NCBI RefSeq assembly: GCF_008124865.1
Contig: NZ_VNHY01000001.1
Span: 806,001-870,000, forward strand
DNA: 64,000 bases
Origin: Fodinibius salinus
GTDB lineage: Bacteria; Bacteroidota; Rhodothermia; Balneolales; Balneolaceae
Direction: 5' to 3'
The notes below the pieces were generated by a model. That model had not been told where the DNA came from. It searched no databases and worked only from the letters and a program-made list of their open reading frames with translations. The position numbers and the translations under genes are program-made. Below are positions 63,818 through 64,000 of this stretch, piece by piece. The stretch's first letter is position 1; the number at the start of each line of letters is the position of its first letter.

Positions 63818-64000
63818 ATCTATTTGATAATAGATCAGTTAATGCCGATAGAGTTTATCCAGATAATTGCAGTATAATATCTTGTCTCTACTAACCTAAT
63901 ATTTTTTTATAAACAAGAACTCCTAAATCTTGCCTAAAACACACGTATTATTTAAATCTCTTTTCAATATAACCAGATTACATCTAATTAATAAAAAGTT
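63818..64000. other. 183-bp upstream region, no gene seen
   Basis: An AT-rich stretch before the hydrolase start. No frame, hairpin or full promoter match was seen up to the window end. Confidence 0.5.

Overview
The window reads as ordinary chromosome of a free-living, aerobic, AT-leaning bacterium of the Bacteroidota/Rhodothermota/Balneolota assemblage, most likely a salt-adapted Balneolota relative. That placement is inferred from gene content and could not be checked by a search. Supporting signs are strongly acidic proteins, a tricorn-type S41 protease and a VPS10/BNR propeller protein typical of these lineages, few strong Shine-Dalgarno sites, use of GTG/TTG starts, and a recurring promoter of the Bacteroidota type (TTG-N19/20-TATCTTTG) in front of rimP, rpsO and an atuA-like gene.

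Layout. 1-12.9 kb is a leftward informational block: the end of holA, asnS, an M16 protease, then the classic rimP-nusA-infB-rbfA-truB-ribF-rpsO-pnp order. 13-29.7 kb is mixed: a secreted BNR protein whose 3' end overlaps a DUF192 lipoprotein gene, fbp, coaE-prfB (prfB carries the programmed +1 frameshift), a DUF883-like protein, a btaA-btaB pair for betaine lipids, a TPR protein, a tricorn-like protease, a thioesterase, an orphan Hpt protein, galE, a TlpA-like lipoprotein and a DUF411 protein. 30.15 kb holds tRNA-Leu(CAA) with a partial copy of its 3' end downstream. 30.6-45.6 kb has an orphan receiver, a DUF5343-TPR protein, a class V aminotransferase, a leftward operon (FAD oxidoreductase, ABC half-transporter, RNase Z, ABC half-transporter), an AtuA-like protein, a phytoene-dehydrogenase-like protein, endonuclease V and an aromatic amino acid decarboxylase. 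45.6-53.7 kb has an SDR, a tandem pair of unrecognised membrane proteins, small conserved proteins, a SatD/DUF3307 pair (the second with a homopolymer frameshift), an M28 peptidase and an FKBP. 53.7-57.5 kb looks like a carotenoid-tailoring group (acyltransferase, CrtC-like hydratase, glycosyltransferase). 57.5-64 kb has a Xer recombinase, hpf-hprK, an M23 peptidase, TrmH, a CBS protein, an OmpR-type regulator and an alpha/beta hydrolase.

No CRISPR array, transposase, phage gene or rRNA was seen. The most interesting signals are small-scale: recoding in prfB, a dual-coding overlap at the DUF192 lipoprotein, a terminator-like hairpin just downstream of the promoter of the nusA operon, complementary active-site degeneracy in two ABC half-transporters that predicts a heterodimer, degenerate 7-bp repeat arrays at gene ends, and a tandem membrane-protein family with no family name I can give.
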